Assembly: GCA_039619475.1 (NCBI GenBank)
Contig: CM077115.1
Span: forward strand, 481,690,400 to 481,754,399
DNA from: Icerya purchasi
Taxonomy: Eukaryota > Arthropoda > Insecta > Hemiptera > Monophlebidae
Reading direction: 5' to 3'
Length of the DNA: 64,000 nt
The notes beneath the pieces are model-generated. The model was not told the origin of the DNA. It did not search any database and saw only the letters and a program-made list of their open reading frames with translations. Both the position numbers and the translations under genes were made by a program. Below, in pieces: positions 1 through 11,521 of this stretch. Each line of letters starts with the position of its first letter. The first letter of the stretch is position 1.

Positions 1-620
1 TTCTAATTGTACAATTAACAATCAGCGTAAAAAAGAATTCCCTAAAGAATTTGTTTCTGAAACAAATAATAATGTAAAGAGGGTTATCCTCTTTATCGGA
101 GGCGAAATAATAACAGAACCATTACCAAATTAGTTCAAGGTGTTAATGTAGAAATTGATAATAGATATACAGTTCCTTATAATCCTTTTCTTTTAATGTA
201 TTTTCAAGCCCACATTAATCTAGAACTTTGTGCAAGTGTTCATAGCATGAAATATATTCATACATACGTTTATAAAGGACACGATGAAAATTAGATTCAT
301 TATGATGTACTCGATATGTTGGTCCATCTGAAGCAGCTTATATAATTTTTTCTTATCCTATGCACGAACAATCTCACACTATAGTTTGCTTAGCGCTTCA
401 TTTGGGAAATGAACGACAAGTTTCTTTTTTATAATGATAATGCTGCTGAAGCTTTTCTTAAAGCAGAATAAAAAAAAAAAACAAAATTAATTGCTTGGTT
501 TAATTTGAATAAAAAAAAATCAACAGGAAGTGCTTTCATTTGTCCAGAAACACCTATGTATTATGTTTGAGGTAGAAGTAAACAAACTTGGAAGAAACGA
601 GTTAAATTGTCTAAAATTAT
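1..620 (+). pseudogene. Helitron Rep/helicase relic
   Basis: Conceptual translation in shifting frames gives the conserved stretch between the Rep and helicase domains of Helitron proteins. At 135-285 there is a VEIDNRYTVPYNPFLL block followed by AHINLELCASVHSMKYI and YVYKGHDEN. At 320-420 an EAAY...SYPMHEQSHT...LALHLGNERQV block follows. At 485-640 the peptides LIAWFNLNKKKSTGSAFICP, ETPMYYV and WKKRVKLSKIIGRIYEV follow in the family order. Stops and frameshifts break it, so it cannot make a protein. The 5' part lies outside the window and the 3' helicase motifs are not seen. Family assignment is from recalled motif spacing of rolling-circle transposon proteins. Confidence 0.72.
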
Positions 621-956
621 TGGAAGGATATACGAGGTGTGGCTATTGAATAACGAGACAGCGCGCTATGGGTGCCCTAGAGGAGTAAGAAAAGAAACAA
701 GTACGGCAGGAAAGACTTTAAAATGTCTACTAACACAGTTCCAAGTCACGCTTTCGTAGCTATAGCAGTATTTTTTCTATCGAGTGTTGAAAAGTACGTG
801 ACTTTTTTGCGCGCCGCGTACCATGCGTGGTGAAAAACACGAACAGCGTATCAGTCTGAAATTTCTCATGAAATTGAAGAAAGCTCCAACCGAGTATTAT
901 GCATTACTGAAGGTCTTTTGAAAATTTGAAAGTAAAAATAGTACCAAAAGGTTAAA
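621..956. other. No gene seen
   Basis: Non-repetitive DNA between the Helitron relic and a reverse LINE fragment. No open frame with a recognisable product was seen. It may be Helitron 3' sequence, but no CTRR end with hairpin was identified. Confidence 0.3.
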
Positions 957-1805
957 CTACAATGAATGTCCAACCAAAGGCAGCTACCCAGGACAATTAG
1001 ACTATATTAAGAATTCAATTTTAATCCGGTCAGAGATCGATGAAAGAAAAGAGGCAAGAATAGGAACCAGACGGCAAAGCTAAGATATAGGAAGCATTAT
1101 ATGGAGTAGGAAAATTCTGCTTTAATAGCTGAACGTACAGGATATTACATTCGGAGGAAAGACTGGAACATTCAAACAGCACATGGTCAGGATCACAAAC
1201 GAAAGAATAGTCGTCAGAGTGCAAAGGACAATAAGGGGACGGGGAAAGAGCAAAACAATACCATGAGAAAGGGAACAAAGTATGATTGAACCGCAGACGG
1301 CAGATAGCAATAATGAAAAAAGCCTTTAAGAGTAGGAATAGAACCAAGAACAGAAAGGGGGTCTAGGCTGAATAGTAAAATAAGTTAGGATTGGAAAAGG
1401 AGCGAGGATACACATCCGACCAAAGTCTGACATGCATTCTTTTGGAGAGGGGAAGTATGTTGTGACCAGGAATCTTTTTAACAAAATGTGGGGAGTGTAA
1501 CGCTGAACGTTCTAAGGAATCCACCGTCTCGTTACTATCAATACCCGCATAACTTAGAACCCAAAGAAAGTTGATGGAAATGGAGTGGGAAAGGGAAATA
1601 CTATAGATGAGAGAACGTATACGGATAACAATAAAGTCGAGGGAATATGAGAGAAAGGCAGAGGATATACCTTAAAGAGCACTTTTAGAGTCCGCAATGA
1701 TCAAGTATCTATCAGAGAATCGAGTTGAGAAAATAAATATAACGGGTCGAAGAATGGCATTAAGTTCCGCAGAGAAGATGGAGCAAAAAGCCGGCAGATT
1801 GTTAA
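957..1805 (-). mobile_element. LINE family A, 3' fragment
   Basis: The minus strand encodes the end of a LINE ORF2. From 1800 downward it gives an RNase H C-terminal half with SIFSAELNAI-like, IIADSKSAL-like and WVLSYAGIDSNETVDSL peptides. The last corresponds to the WVPGHxGIxGNExAD motif. A C-terminal Cys/His segment follows (CRLRFNHTLFPFSWYCFALS, then DPDHVLFECSSLSSE). The 3' UTR at about 957-1020 resembles the tail of the other family A copies. Stops and a short 5' truncation make it dead. Confidence 0.75.
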
Positions 1806-2284
1806 ATAAATAAATTTAGATATACTGTGGTATAACCTTAATGTAATCAAAAAACGTATTTTTTTGGAATATCTATTTCACCGATTACTTTATATTTCAT
1901 ACAAAAGCGCAAATTCAAACGTATGTCATCAACAACTAAAAAGTTAAAGAAAATAAAAATTTAAAATGGAAACAGTTTTCTTTTAATAATTCATTAATGA
2001 ACCCCATTTGATAATTTCGATAAGTTTCACACTTTAAAAAATTGATTCAATACTACTTATTTACAGAAAAAATGAAAAAAAACATGAAATGATTTATTAA
2101 AACAGTTATTTCATTGTATTTACATATTTGTAAATTCCACAAATATGTAAAAAATAGTGTTCATATAAATATATCATCAGCTAGTAAAATTAAAATACTT
2201 GTAATTTTCTATGCAATATATGCAAATGTAAATACAATCTAATCCTTACAAGCTGTAATAACGATACAAAATCTAATGCTGTTG
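1806..2284. other. AT-rich spacer, no gene seen
   Basis: Very AT-rich sequence with a small perfect hairpin near 2122-2148 (arms acatatttgt and acaaatatgt). No coding signal was recognised. Confidence 0.3.
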
Positions 2285-3520
2285 CGGTCTCTAATAATAT
2301 CAGGAGATTTTCTGGGATATTTATTTCATATTATTCTCCCCCCAAGCATTCAATTGAACCCACAATTTTTGTTAAAGCTTTGGAAAATATGAACAATGTC
2401 CCCATTGTTTTAGACGGGGATTTTAATGCTTTAAATAGATGCTGGGATTGTAGTTGCAATGACAGGGAAGATTGGGCAGTAATGGATATCATCTCCAATT
2501 CTAATCTCTGTCTTCTTAATAGCGGTTCCGTGACTAAAATAGGAAACCTTCATTACTCAAATAATCCAGTAGATTTGTCATTTGTCTCGCATGATATATT
2601 CCTTGATTGCTCATGGTCTTCCTCACTCGATCCGTAGTAATTACTATCCGATCGCTATTGATATTGATATAGAGACTTCCAACTGTGTTAATGTTCAGGC
2701 ACACTACTATGAACACATCACCGTGAGATGGAAACTTTCAAAGACAGACTGGGTCAAATTCCAAAATTGACTTGGGCCTAAATAATATTTACTCTCTCAT
2801 TGACCTTATAAGTAAATATAACCTACTTCAGCCTTACAGAAATTAGTATCTCGAACAACTTTATAAAGAGGGAAAAAACAACCTAAGCCATTGTGGAACA
2901 TCCAATGTGAGTCAAAAATTAAAGAACACAATGAAGCCTTAAGAAAATTTCGTTCAGAATGATCTATGTCGTCGCATATAGAATATAAAAAAATTGCTGC
3001 AGAAACACGTAAACTACTAAAATCTAGCAAAAGAGCTGCTTGGAAAAGTTTCTGTGGCAAGTTTAATATGAACACGCCATTAAAAGATATTAGCTTATTA
3101 GCGAAGCGCTTCAAGAACAGAGATGTACAGAACAACACCGTAACGAATGATGATTGGTTTTGTGATTTCGTTTGCACAGCAGCTCCTCTATGTATGCCAA
3201 CAACGGATGAATTAGATGAATTTAATCAAACCACGCAAGCAAGCACGGTTGATAAGCATTTTCTAATACAACCGATTTCTTACTCCGAACTCTTTATACC
3301 GTTGAGCAGGTAAAACGATTCAGCTCCGGGCATAGATGGTATAACATTTTCAATAATTAAGAACATGCCGGAAAATGCTAAGATTATGCTGATTAACGTC
3401 TTTAATGACCTCCTACAACATTATTCAGTTCCTGAGGATTGTAGACGATTTCAGGTGTATCCGACCACTAAGCTGAGGAATCCCTCTTCAGTAGAACCTA
3501 ATTACAAGCCGATTTCCTGA
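2285..3520 (+). pseudogene. LINE ORF2 relic (endonuclease plus RT start)
   Basis: Broken reading frames follow the order of a LINE ORF2. At 2330-2640 an AP-type endonuclease segment has a PPKHSIEPTIF peptide, the catalytic VLDGDFNAL motif and, after a frameshift near 2634, a SDYYPIAID peptide in place of SDHxPI. A linker rich in Lys/Arg (2966-3313) contains RKLLKSSKRAAWKSF. RT entry motifs then appear: SAPGIDGITFSIIKNMP at about 3317-3370 and EPNYKPIS at about 3496-3519. The match stops abruptly after KPIS, so RT domains 2 onward are missing. It looks like the Jockey/I superclade and differs from family A. Confidence 0.7.
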
Positions 3521-4460
3521 CCCCGGAGAAACTGAAGATAAATTTAAAAAAAAATAATAATGAATTCGCGCGGATCTGGTACCGCCAAATATCATATATA
3601 GCAACAACAACCGAGACACAAATGAAAAGAATTTCAAAAAAGCAGGACAAAAATTCTTGTTCAAAAGCGAACTCTCTGCCGAAAATCGCGAAGACCGAAG
3701 GACGCAATTTTCGCAAAAAAGCCTCGCATAGCCATGCTTGACAGTGAGCCGCGACGATCATTAATGCGGTCAAACTTATCTCGAGGCAATAGTGGAGAGA
3801 AGAATGTTAAGGAAACATTAATTCATTCTTCGTCCCGTAAATTAGTGCGTCCGGAGGGCGGAGGGAGTTTATCATTTTGCGGTCGGCCGTTGAACGTTTA
3901 TTATCGGAGTCGGACGGTGAATATAAACAAGTGGCGGCCTCATTAAGAAGAGGCAGCCGGTAGGGAGCGACGGTGAGGATGTTGTAATTTTTAAATTTTA
4001 TAGCTTTAAAAGGCTATATCTATTAAACAGCGAGCGCAGCGGCCGGCGGGGAAAAAAAGCGCGGGAAAAGAACGAAACGGGAATGGATATCAATATAATA
4101 ATCTGGCTACGCCTCCGTTTTCGGGACACATTAGGATTGAGGCGGATGGCCGGGTTGGTTTTTATCAGTCGATTTCGAAAAAGCTACACAACTTCGGTCG
4201 TCTGCTTGTTTCGGTTTTGTTGCTAATGCAGAGGAGACACGATGGCACATAGCGATGCTGTGCAACTTGCAATTGCTCGCCTTTGGTCGTGTTTTGAATT
4301 TTGATCACTCGAAATTGATATCTCTTTCGCAGCGCCTCCCCGTCACTGCCCCTGTGGGCTCTCCTTTTACTGGCGCGAAATGGATATGTATACGCAGTGT
4401 CATCATTGTCTCGTGCAGCATCAACAAACAAAAATGTCATTTATACATACCATACCGCAC
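3521..4460. other. Unique non-coding DNA
   Basis: Moderately GC-rich and without recognisable coding potential. Several TAAT-type motifs sit in a less AT-rich context, as in insect regulatory DNA, but nothing in the sequence proves regulatory function. Confidence 0.25.
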
Positions 4461-4468
4461 ACACAAAA

Positions 4469-4479
4469 ACATACATACG

Positions 4480-4514
<35 letters not shown>

Positions 4515-4561
4515 ATGTGCGCGCGCGTGTGTGTGTGTGTGTAGGTGTGTGAGAGAGAGAC
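4469..4561. repeat. Compound microsatellite (TA)n(TG)n(GA)n
   Basis: A run of TA dinucleotides passes into TG, a short CG stretch, more TG and finally GA repeats. It is an imperfect compound dinucleotide tract. Confidence 0.95.
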
Positions 4562-6255
4562 AACTAACGAAGCAGCACCCGCATCCTGATCTGTCTGCTT
4601 TTCTCTTAAGGGACGACTATTCGATTCTGTCTTATCTTTTTAATAACAAAACACGACTATTTCGCAGCAACGTAGCACCATCTCGTCAATGATGACGACC
4701 GCTGATAGAGTATTTAGTAGATGTAGCCCCTAAATGAGTTGTAACACGGCCGCATCCTCATTGAAACGGAATAAAACAAGGATAAAGAAATGGAAGAAAA
4801 GCGATCAAAATTTCCATCACGAACGATTTTAGCGGTTTCTCGATGGCAGCGCTCCGGCATCGGTTTTAAAAAGCTTTTTATTCCCCGGCAACGAACTAAG
4901 CAATGCTACAATGAAAAAGTTCCGCCAATGAAGGCATGTAAATAATAAATTCTTCGTAATAATTGCTTCACCCAGAAATGAGCCATCTCGCCCGCTGAAT
5001 GGGCAACAATTTAAATTAATTCCGCGCTCGGTGGTAATTAAATTTTATTCGCTAAATACCTTACTTCGTAGCAACTAAAAAACGGCTTCTAGTAGCGCCT
5101 GTCGTCCGTGGATTGCACTTTTGTCCTAGTGATCATTTTTTAAATAATAGTCTATGTTACAGATCGAACGCAATACTTGTAATATTTTATTCTCCATCAC
5201 TGTTCTCGGTAAACCTCGAAATTCCTTCACTATGAAATTCGAACCCTATTTGGATGTTCCGTAAATTATTTTTTCAGCACTTCAAAATCATTTTTATCCT
5301 CTAGCATGCGACACAAAACCGATACTGGACAATAGGATAGCCGCTTACTTCTAAAAGTTAAATGTATAAAAAGTCGCTACCGTTCATATTTCTGATTTAA
5401 TATAATTTTACTGTGAATTTCTTGCACTAATTCTCAAAAATTCACGCTCCGCATGGAAATAAATTTGAAATAATCGATTTGACTTCATTTTTTTAATGAA
5501 ATTTAAACATTTTATTTAATAAAAATGTTTAAGCCTATTATGAAAATGCGTATTAATGCGGTCATTGTACACTTTTTTTTCTCTCTAATTTTCTACGCTA
5601 ATTCTAAAACGTTTCCACTTTACTCGGCTGATTTTACATTTGCGTTGAGTCCACGAACAATGTCGGATCATCTGAAGCACCATCAACCGGAAAGTATGAA
5701 ACATCAACGATATGTCGTACATCATCCCATCTTTTTCTTATCGAGCAAATTAGAACGGCCAATTGAGATTTTTAAACGGGTAGTTTTTTTATTCATTGGT
5801 CCGTAAAATACTAACCTTTCAGTTTTCAATTTATAAACAATTTATAGGTACAGCATCGACAGCGAATATGACAATATTGAAAACATAAAAAAGCGCGGAA
5901 ACCGAATAATGGAAATATCCTGATTCAAAATTGGCTAATTCGAATAATAAATTATACATATCTCTTATATTTCGTTAGCTCGATCTCGAGCGTTAAGACC
6001 ACCTACCTGCACAATCAAGCTGTATAGAATACGTAGCGTTCTTGGCAATTGCTGTATGCAAGGCCAGTGTATAAGACTAACTACACTCGAAACTGATTGT
6101 GTAAATGTTTGATTTATCGATATACAAGTGCAGCCCCCGTGTGTGTCTGCTGTGTACTAACTAACGCGCTTATAATGATGTACGTGGTGGGTTGTTACTG
6201 CCTTCTACTGCGTGAATTACCGAATATTTTTAATTTAAATTTCCGTAATAATTTC
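4562..6255. other. Unique non-coding DNA
   Basis: No gene or transposon recognised. An open frame of 93 codons at 5525-5806 starts with a hydrophobic stretch, but it shows no family resemblance and sits in random-looking AT-rich sequence, so I do not call it a gene. Confidence 0.25.
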
Positions 6256-6328
6256 TATCGCCGCCCGGGATCGAACCCATGACTTCCGTAAGGGAAGTTA
6301 AGCGCTCTAACAACTAGGCAATCGCGAC
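6256..6328 (-). other. tRNA-like sequence (tRNA pseudogene or SINE head)
   Basis: Reading the minus strand, an A-box-like TTGCCTAGTTGTTAGAGCGC and a B-box-like GGGTTCGATCC are correctly spaced. An anticodon-arm-like stem ACTTC/GAAGT has a 7-base loop. The T stem and acceptor stem pair poorly and position 33 of the loop is C instead of T, so it is unlikely to be a working tRNA. It could be a tRNA pseudogene or the promoter head of a SINE; no poly(A) tail was found downstream on that strand. Confidence 0.6.
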
Positions 6329-6335
6329 AATTAAT

Positions 6336-6337
6336 TT

Positions 6338-6396
<59 letters not shown>
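6336..6396. repeat. (TA)n microsatellite
   Basis: About 60 bases of nearly pure TA dinucleotide repeat, directly upstream (minus-strand sense) of the tRNA-like sequence. Confidence 0.95.
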
Positions 6397-6398
<2 letters not shown>

Positions 6399-8167
6399 AA
6401 AATCTCTTCCTTTAAACCTCGCCAAAGGGATGATACTCCCCGGCCTCTCAGATGCTAGTCTTTTATAATTCTTATGGAAAAATCGTTTTTAATTGGCTAT
6501 ATCGCTTTTTGCAAAATTAAATAAATGCTTTATAAACGTGATGCAAGAACGTTACAGATTTCGTTCAGATTTTCTTATTATTCTATCGTAAAGATGAGTC
6601 ATTAATATATGCTTTGTATATATTTACATATATGTATTTATTTATTTGGGCTTATTATACGTTCCGTGTATTACTACTTCTTTTAAAAATGAACTATTAT
6701 ACATAAAGTTAATCAAGATCTTCCGTTTAAACCAGATATTATTAACATAACGCCTGGCATACATTGAAAAAATAAAAACTATGAGGACAATTAAGGATAT
6801 AAAAATATTTTTAAAAATCATTATATTTAATTCTGACTAAATCGACAGATGTTTTTTTTGTAGAACTTTATCGTTTTTTCATCACGAAAGATGAACCACT
6901 TATTTCCCCTTCAGTGCCGCCAATGATCTTGCATCATTTTTGCGAAATTTCCCATTCGTTTATTATTATATCGTCATCTTAAGACTTCGTGTTGAAGCCA
7001 CACCTTGGTATAGGGAAGAATGTTGGACTTTTGTATTTTTCTAATAAAACAATTTTAGAAATCTCGCCCGGTCTAAAATACATTTACTACAACAGAATAA
7101 GGTTAGGTTATGAAGTAGCACCCGAATCTTTTTCCCCGAAAGGTGGAATATGAAAAAGATTTTTAACACGCAGCTATTTATATTGATTCTTAAGGGGTTT
7201 TTTTATTCATGACTACTCGCTACTTTAATTCATTAAAAAACTTTCCTTATGTCATATTATTTTAAAGCAATGCTTAACGGAAACATCATTATTCGCCATC
7301 ATCATCTGCGTAATACTCTATTCGTACGATTTGCAAAATACCAGCGAAACAGAGGCTGCTCGAGATTCGTTATGATCGGGGTCACATGCAACTTATGAAT
7401 ACTCAAAAGAAAAAGTTCTCGTTACGGTTGACACTTGCAAGTAACTTCTTCAGCATTGCTCCCGGACTGTGTAAATGAGATACCTAGATTTATGTTAAAA
7501 TGTTCAATGATCACAGAATTCTAAAAAAATGTAATAATTAAACACTAGCCAATTAATAATCGCACAAAGAAGCGTGGTCAAAAAAATAAAAGAAAAAATT
7601 TGACAACCTAGCAGTCGAGATACTTAGCTGTGAAAATTTTACAATTCGGGTCATTCTTACGTCTGAACTTGGTGGAACAGAATTTCATGATAAAGAAACG
7701 TCTGAAGTAGTAAAGGGGCGATGGAGGGAAATTAACTGACCCAAAATTCGCACACTTCGTACACTTCGAGTTGTCTACAACTTTCAACATTTTATAAATG
7801 CTTTTGACGGGTTAAAATGTTTCAGTTACTCTGCCAGAAACATTCGGATGGCGGGACGGCTCGACAGCAATAGCCGATTCTTTTATCCACAAAAAAATTG
7901 TTATCATCCAAGCCCAATAGAAAGTCAATTTAACTAGAAAGTTCTTAAAATTATGTCCTTCTCTACATCGCATGTGTCAAATATAGATAATTTTTAAAAA
8001 TTAATTTAATAACGGAAAAACTATATTATAATTTGAATATTTCGTTGTGTTAGATTAGTCCGAATCTTCTAAATTTATGCGTGCTGGAAGATCGTTTCTA
8101 CAAGTGTCAGATAAGTTAATTTGTCAGATAATGTACATTTTTCACACTTTACACTAAAATAAAAAAG
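6397..8167. other. AT-rich non-coding DNA
   Basis: No gene, RNA or transposon recognised. Short open frames in the stretch show no conserved motif. Confidence 0.25.
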
Positions 8168-8527
8168 ACAGTACGACGTCGGGGTCACCGATTTTGATGA
8201 AATTTTGCAGATCGATAGAATACTACGAGTATATAATATATGGGTAAAATATTAGAATGCATTATTTTGATTTACGCGAGATTTTTAGAAACTGCATATA
8301 ACGGATGTTTTTATTCGATAGCCTATTAGACAAATTACGAAATAAATTTTCGGACTATGTTCATTTACTTTGGGCAAATGTTACCAAAATCAGGTGTATA
8401 AAAAAAAAAAATTTACGAAACAATAAGGTAATGTAAAAAAAAATTTAAAATTTTTAATTAATAAAAATTTTAACGCGGCCCATTCATTACATTTCTAAAT
8501 TGTAAAAACATCAACTCGAAGATATTT

Positions 8528-8605
8528 TATGGCGTAGTGGCGGAAATGTTGATAATTAGAGAGCAGCATGGATGATATGAGGTTCAAATCCGTCCGAGTC
8601 GTAGG
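8528..8605 (+). other. tRNA-like sequence in left fold-back arm
   Basis: TGGCGTAGTGGCGG (A-box-like, resembling tRNA D-arm sequence) is followed about 50 bases later by a textbook B box, GGTTCAAATCC, at 8581-8591. The same sequence lies inverted at about 9960-10035 in the right arm, where the A box has decayed more. It suggests a Pol III-type SINE head or captured tRNA. A long T tract follows at 8621-8646. Confidence 0.55.
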
Positions 8606-8730
8606 AAGTTTTTCTCTGGGCTTTTTTTTTTTTTTTTTTTTTTTTATTATTAATTCTTATTATATTAAATGCAGTAAAAAATGTTTAACATTAAACTTAA
8701 CGATTGATTTTTAATTATTAATCATATACA

Positions 8731-8940
8731 ATATATTTATATGAAAACCCCACCTTCCCCTGTGCATCATTAAACGTCGTCACCGATCTTCTCTGCGATG
8801 CTAAATTTTTTTTTTCTAAATTTCCGAACAAGCGTACTGAAATTTAGAAGAAAACTGTGCATACTTTAGCATTACACAGAAGATCGATGACAATATTTAG
8901 TGGTGTACAAGAGAAGGTGAGGTTTTCATATAAATATATA
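8731..8940. repeat. Inner imperfect palindrome
   Basis: 8733-8805 and 8866-8940 are inverted copies (ttatatgaaaacc near 8738 against ggttttcatataa near 8921, and gatcttct near 8784 against agaagatc near 8877). The loop is about 60 bases and contains a further short stem. It may be a short inverted-repeat element nested in the larger fold-back. Confidence 0.75.
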
Positions 8941-8954
8941 ATATACGAGTAATA

Positions 8955-9470
8955 TTTTCAATCTTTCCCTATCACGCTCTAATCATTCCAGACTTTTTTC
9001 GCAGTACCGTCTTATTCAACCGATTCCTCGTTCCCTGCCTTGGTTTCATTCTATTCCTGTCTGTCGTCGTTCCACTGTTGTTTCCTTAATTCGACTCAGA
9101 ATCAATCATTCTCTACTCCCTTCTTCTGGGTTTCGTTTTTCTTTAGCTCTTTCTCCTTTCTGCTCCCTTCACGCTTCTGAGCTTTCTTGTATTTGTGATT
9201 CAAATCATATCCTTTTCGAATGTTCTGCGCTCCTTAACAAATGCTCCTTTCCATACGCCTAATTTTCGGGTTTGGGTCTTTCTACTCCCTTTAACGCTAC
9301 CTATGTATGTCCTTTTCATCGGATTGCCTTCAGTTATTCCACTCTTGCCGTCCTTTGTTTTTTTCCATTTCTGACTGCCTGGCTATTTAGTTCTATCTCT
9401 TAATTTATCATGTTGTTGGGTGAAGGCCGCACGCCCAGGGTAGTAAAAAATAATAATAATAATAATAATA
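8955..9470 (+). mobile_element. LINE family A, C-terminal fragment
   Basis: From about 9007 an open stretch carries the ORF2 C-terminal region of family A: RLRINHSLLPSSGFRFSLAL, a Cys/His cluster (SPFCSLHASELSCIC) and DSNHILFECSALLNK. The 3' end, with GGGTGAAGGCC-type sequence at 9419-9435 followed by an (AAT)n tail at 9449-9470, is a variant of the family tail. It sits between the arms of the fold-back and is 5'-truncated. Confidence 0.75.
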
Positions 9471-10358
9471 TTTTCAAATATAAACGAAATTCGTTTTTCA
9501 CGTGAAAAATTAAAAAAAAAATCTTGCTCTCGCGATAATATAATTCTTTTATGTGTTTAAGCGCAGCAGTTGTTGGTTTGTTTTTATATAAGGGTGAATA
9601 AAGATAAAATTTGTAGAATTTTAATTATAATTAATATTTATTAATCATCTAATTTCTTATATGTAAATATAGTTCTGTATATTTATTTATTTATGTTTAT
9701 ATATATTTTAATATTAATTTATAAGCAACATAAAATGGGAACAAATGTTTTTGTAATCCTATTTTTTTTTTTTGATAATGCGTTGCATGTAAAATATACA
9801 TGTAGTTTACATGAATGTGTGTCATTAATTAACGAAAAATTAAAAAAAAAAAAAACAAAAAATACTTTTCGTATAGTAATGACGAATTAAAGTAATTATA
9901 CAATAAGAATTAATAATGAAAAAATAAATGAAACAAATAATGCTGAGAAAAACTTCCTACGACGCTGATGGATTTGAACCTGATATCGTCCGTGCTGCTC
10001 TAATTATCAACATTTCCGTCACTAAATCCCTAAAATATACTCGAACTGATGTTTTTACAATTTACAAAATATAATACCCCCGTTAAAATTTTTATTAATT
10101 TAAACATTTTTTTTTTACATTACCTTTTTGTTTCGTAGACATTTTTATTTTTGATACACTTGATTTTGGAATAATAATATTTGCACGAAGTAACAACATT
10201 ATCTGAAAATTTATTTCATATTTTTGTGTCTAAAGGGCTATCCAGTGAAAACGTTCGTTATATGCAGCTTCTAAAAATTTGCGCATTCTATTAATTGATG
10301 TGCACCGATCTGCAAGATTTCGTCAAAATCGGTGATCACAACGTCGTAATATCTCGAT

Positions 10359-11030
10359 GTAAGAGATTAACTATGGTCGCTGGATTTTCAAAGTGTCGTC
10401 GCCTCTCAACAGATTGTTGTTATTTTGTAACTAATAAAATTGGTTCCTTTTTTTTTTTTTTTTTTGAAATCTTAGTTCGTTATAAGATCCGTAAAGTTAT
10501 GGTAGAGAAAGTTGGAATTTTATACATATTGTTAGGATGACTTGAAAACGTTTCTTTCTGAAAGGTTAGTTTTTTCTTTGTAATTTTATCACGTGCTGTA
10601 TTATCAAGTATGTGAGCGATATCGGCGATCGTCGTAATGAAGTGCTGGCCTGATTAATGGTGAACGAGTTGACTTTGCCTGTTGGCATATGCGAAGGAGA
10701 AGATGGTGTGGGGCGTTGTTTTTAATGACTTTTTGCGTAAATGAACTCTACTAGCGAGTGCATGAAGTTCACTTCTAAATGAGTCTCCGAAGGACGACGA
10801 GGCTGAATATATTTTAGGGATTGGGAAAAAAGTATATAAAATACCCTTGCTTAAAAAAAAAATGAAAAAAGTAAAACAAATGAGAGACGGAGAAAAGACC
10901 CAAAGGAAGAAAAAGGTCGGATTTTTTGGCTTTTTTTTTTTATTTTTTTCGCCGCCGAAATTTCGGAAATAAAGAAACGGGAATTATGAAGAAAAAGAGA
11001 GAAGCAGAAGACGACGTTAGAGCGGTTCAT
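10359..11030. other. Non-coding spacer
   Basis: A long T tract at 10448-10465 and AT-rich sequence. No gene recognised. Confidence 0.25.
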
Positions 11031-11489
11031 TTGCCTACATGTGACGCAGTTCTATGGGGAGAAGGACAACGTTGCAGTATCCGTTTCCGGTTTTAATGAT
11101 AACGGCCTGCTGGACATTTCGCTTTGCGGATGATGGCGCGAGAAAAAGGCCATCTAAAATTGTATAAAAAACGAAGGAGAAGATAGCTGTGGCACGGGAA
11201 GAGATAGCAGGTCGAACTAGTCGCGGCCATTATAAAACGAAATTGATGACCTCTGCTTAATCCTGGCCCTGCCGAGCACCGGTGCTGCCGGTTCAGGCGC
11301 GATAGACTTTGGCCAGAATTTCCTTCAGCGCGAGATGGAAGGGTAGGGATCGAAAAAAATCGTCCAGACCGTAGCAGTTTTAACCGTTTAACCGGACCCT
11401 TCTGCGTCGACGCTGCTGCGTGCCGCTGTTCCGCAGGCCGGGGGGGGGGCCGATTCGCCATAATTTCTTCTTTTGTTTAAGAGAATGCA

Positions 11490-11521
<32 letters not shown>

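Larger units (their letters stand above)
8168..10358. mobile_element. Large fold-back (inverted-repeat) element
   Basis: About 8168-8667 and 9892-10358 are inverted copies of one another. Examples are gtcaccgattttgatgaaat near 8184 against atttcgtcaaaatcggtgat near 10318, the gcatataacg segment near 8294 against its complement near 10258, and ggttcaaatcc at 8581 against ggatttgaacc near 9969. The arms are diverged (point changes and small indels), so the duplication is not recent. Between the arms lie a second palindrome, a family A LINE fragment and AT-rich sequence. No transposase was seen. It may be a Foldback-type DNA element or an inverted duplication of a SINE-containing segment. Confidence 0.7.

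Noticed and set aside
4255..4692. 145-codon frame over the compound microsatellite
   Set aside because: Its middle is the dinucleotide repeat read as Tyr/Ile and Cys/Val runs.
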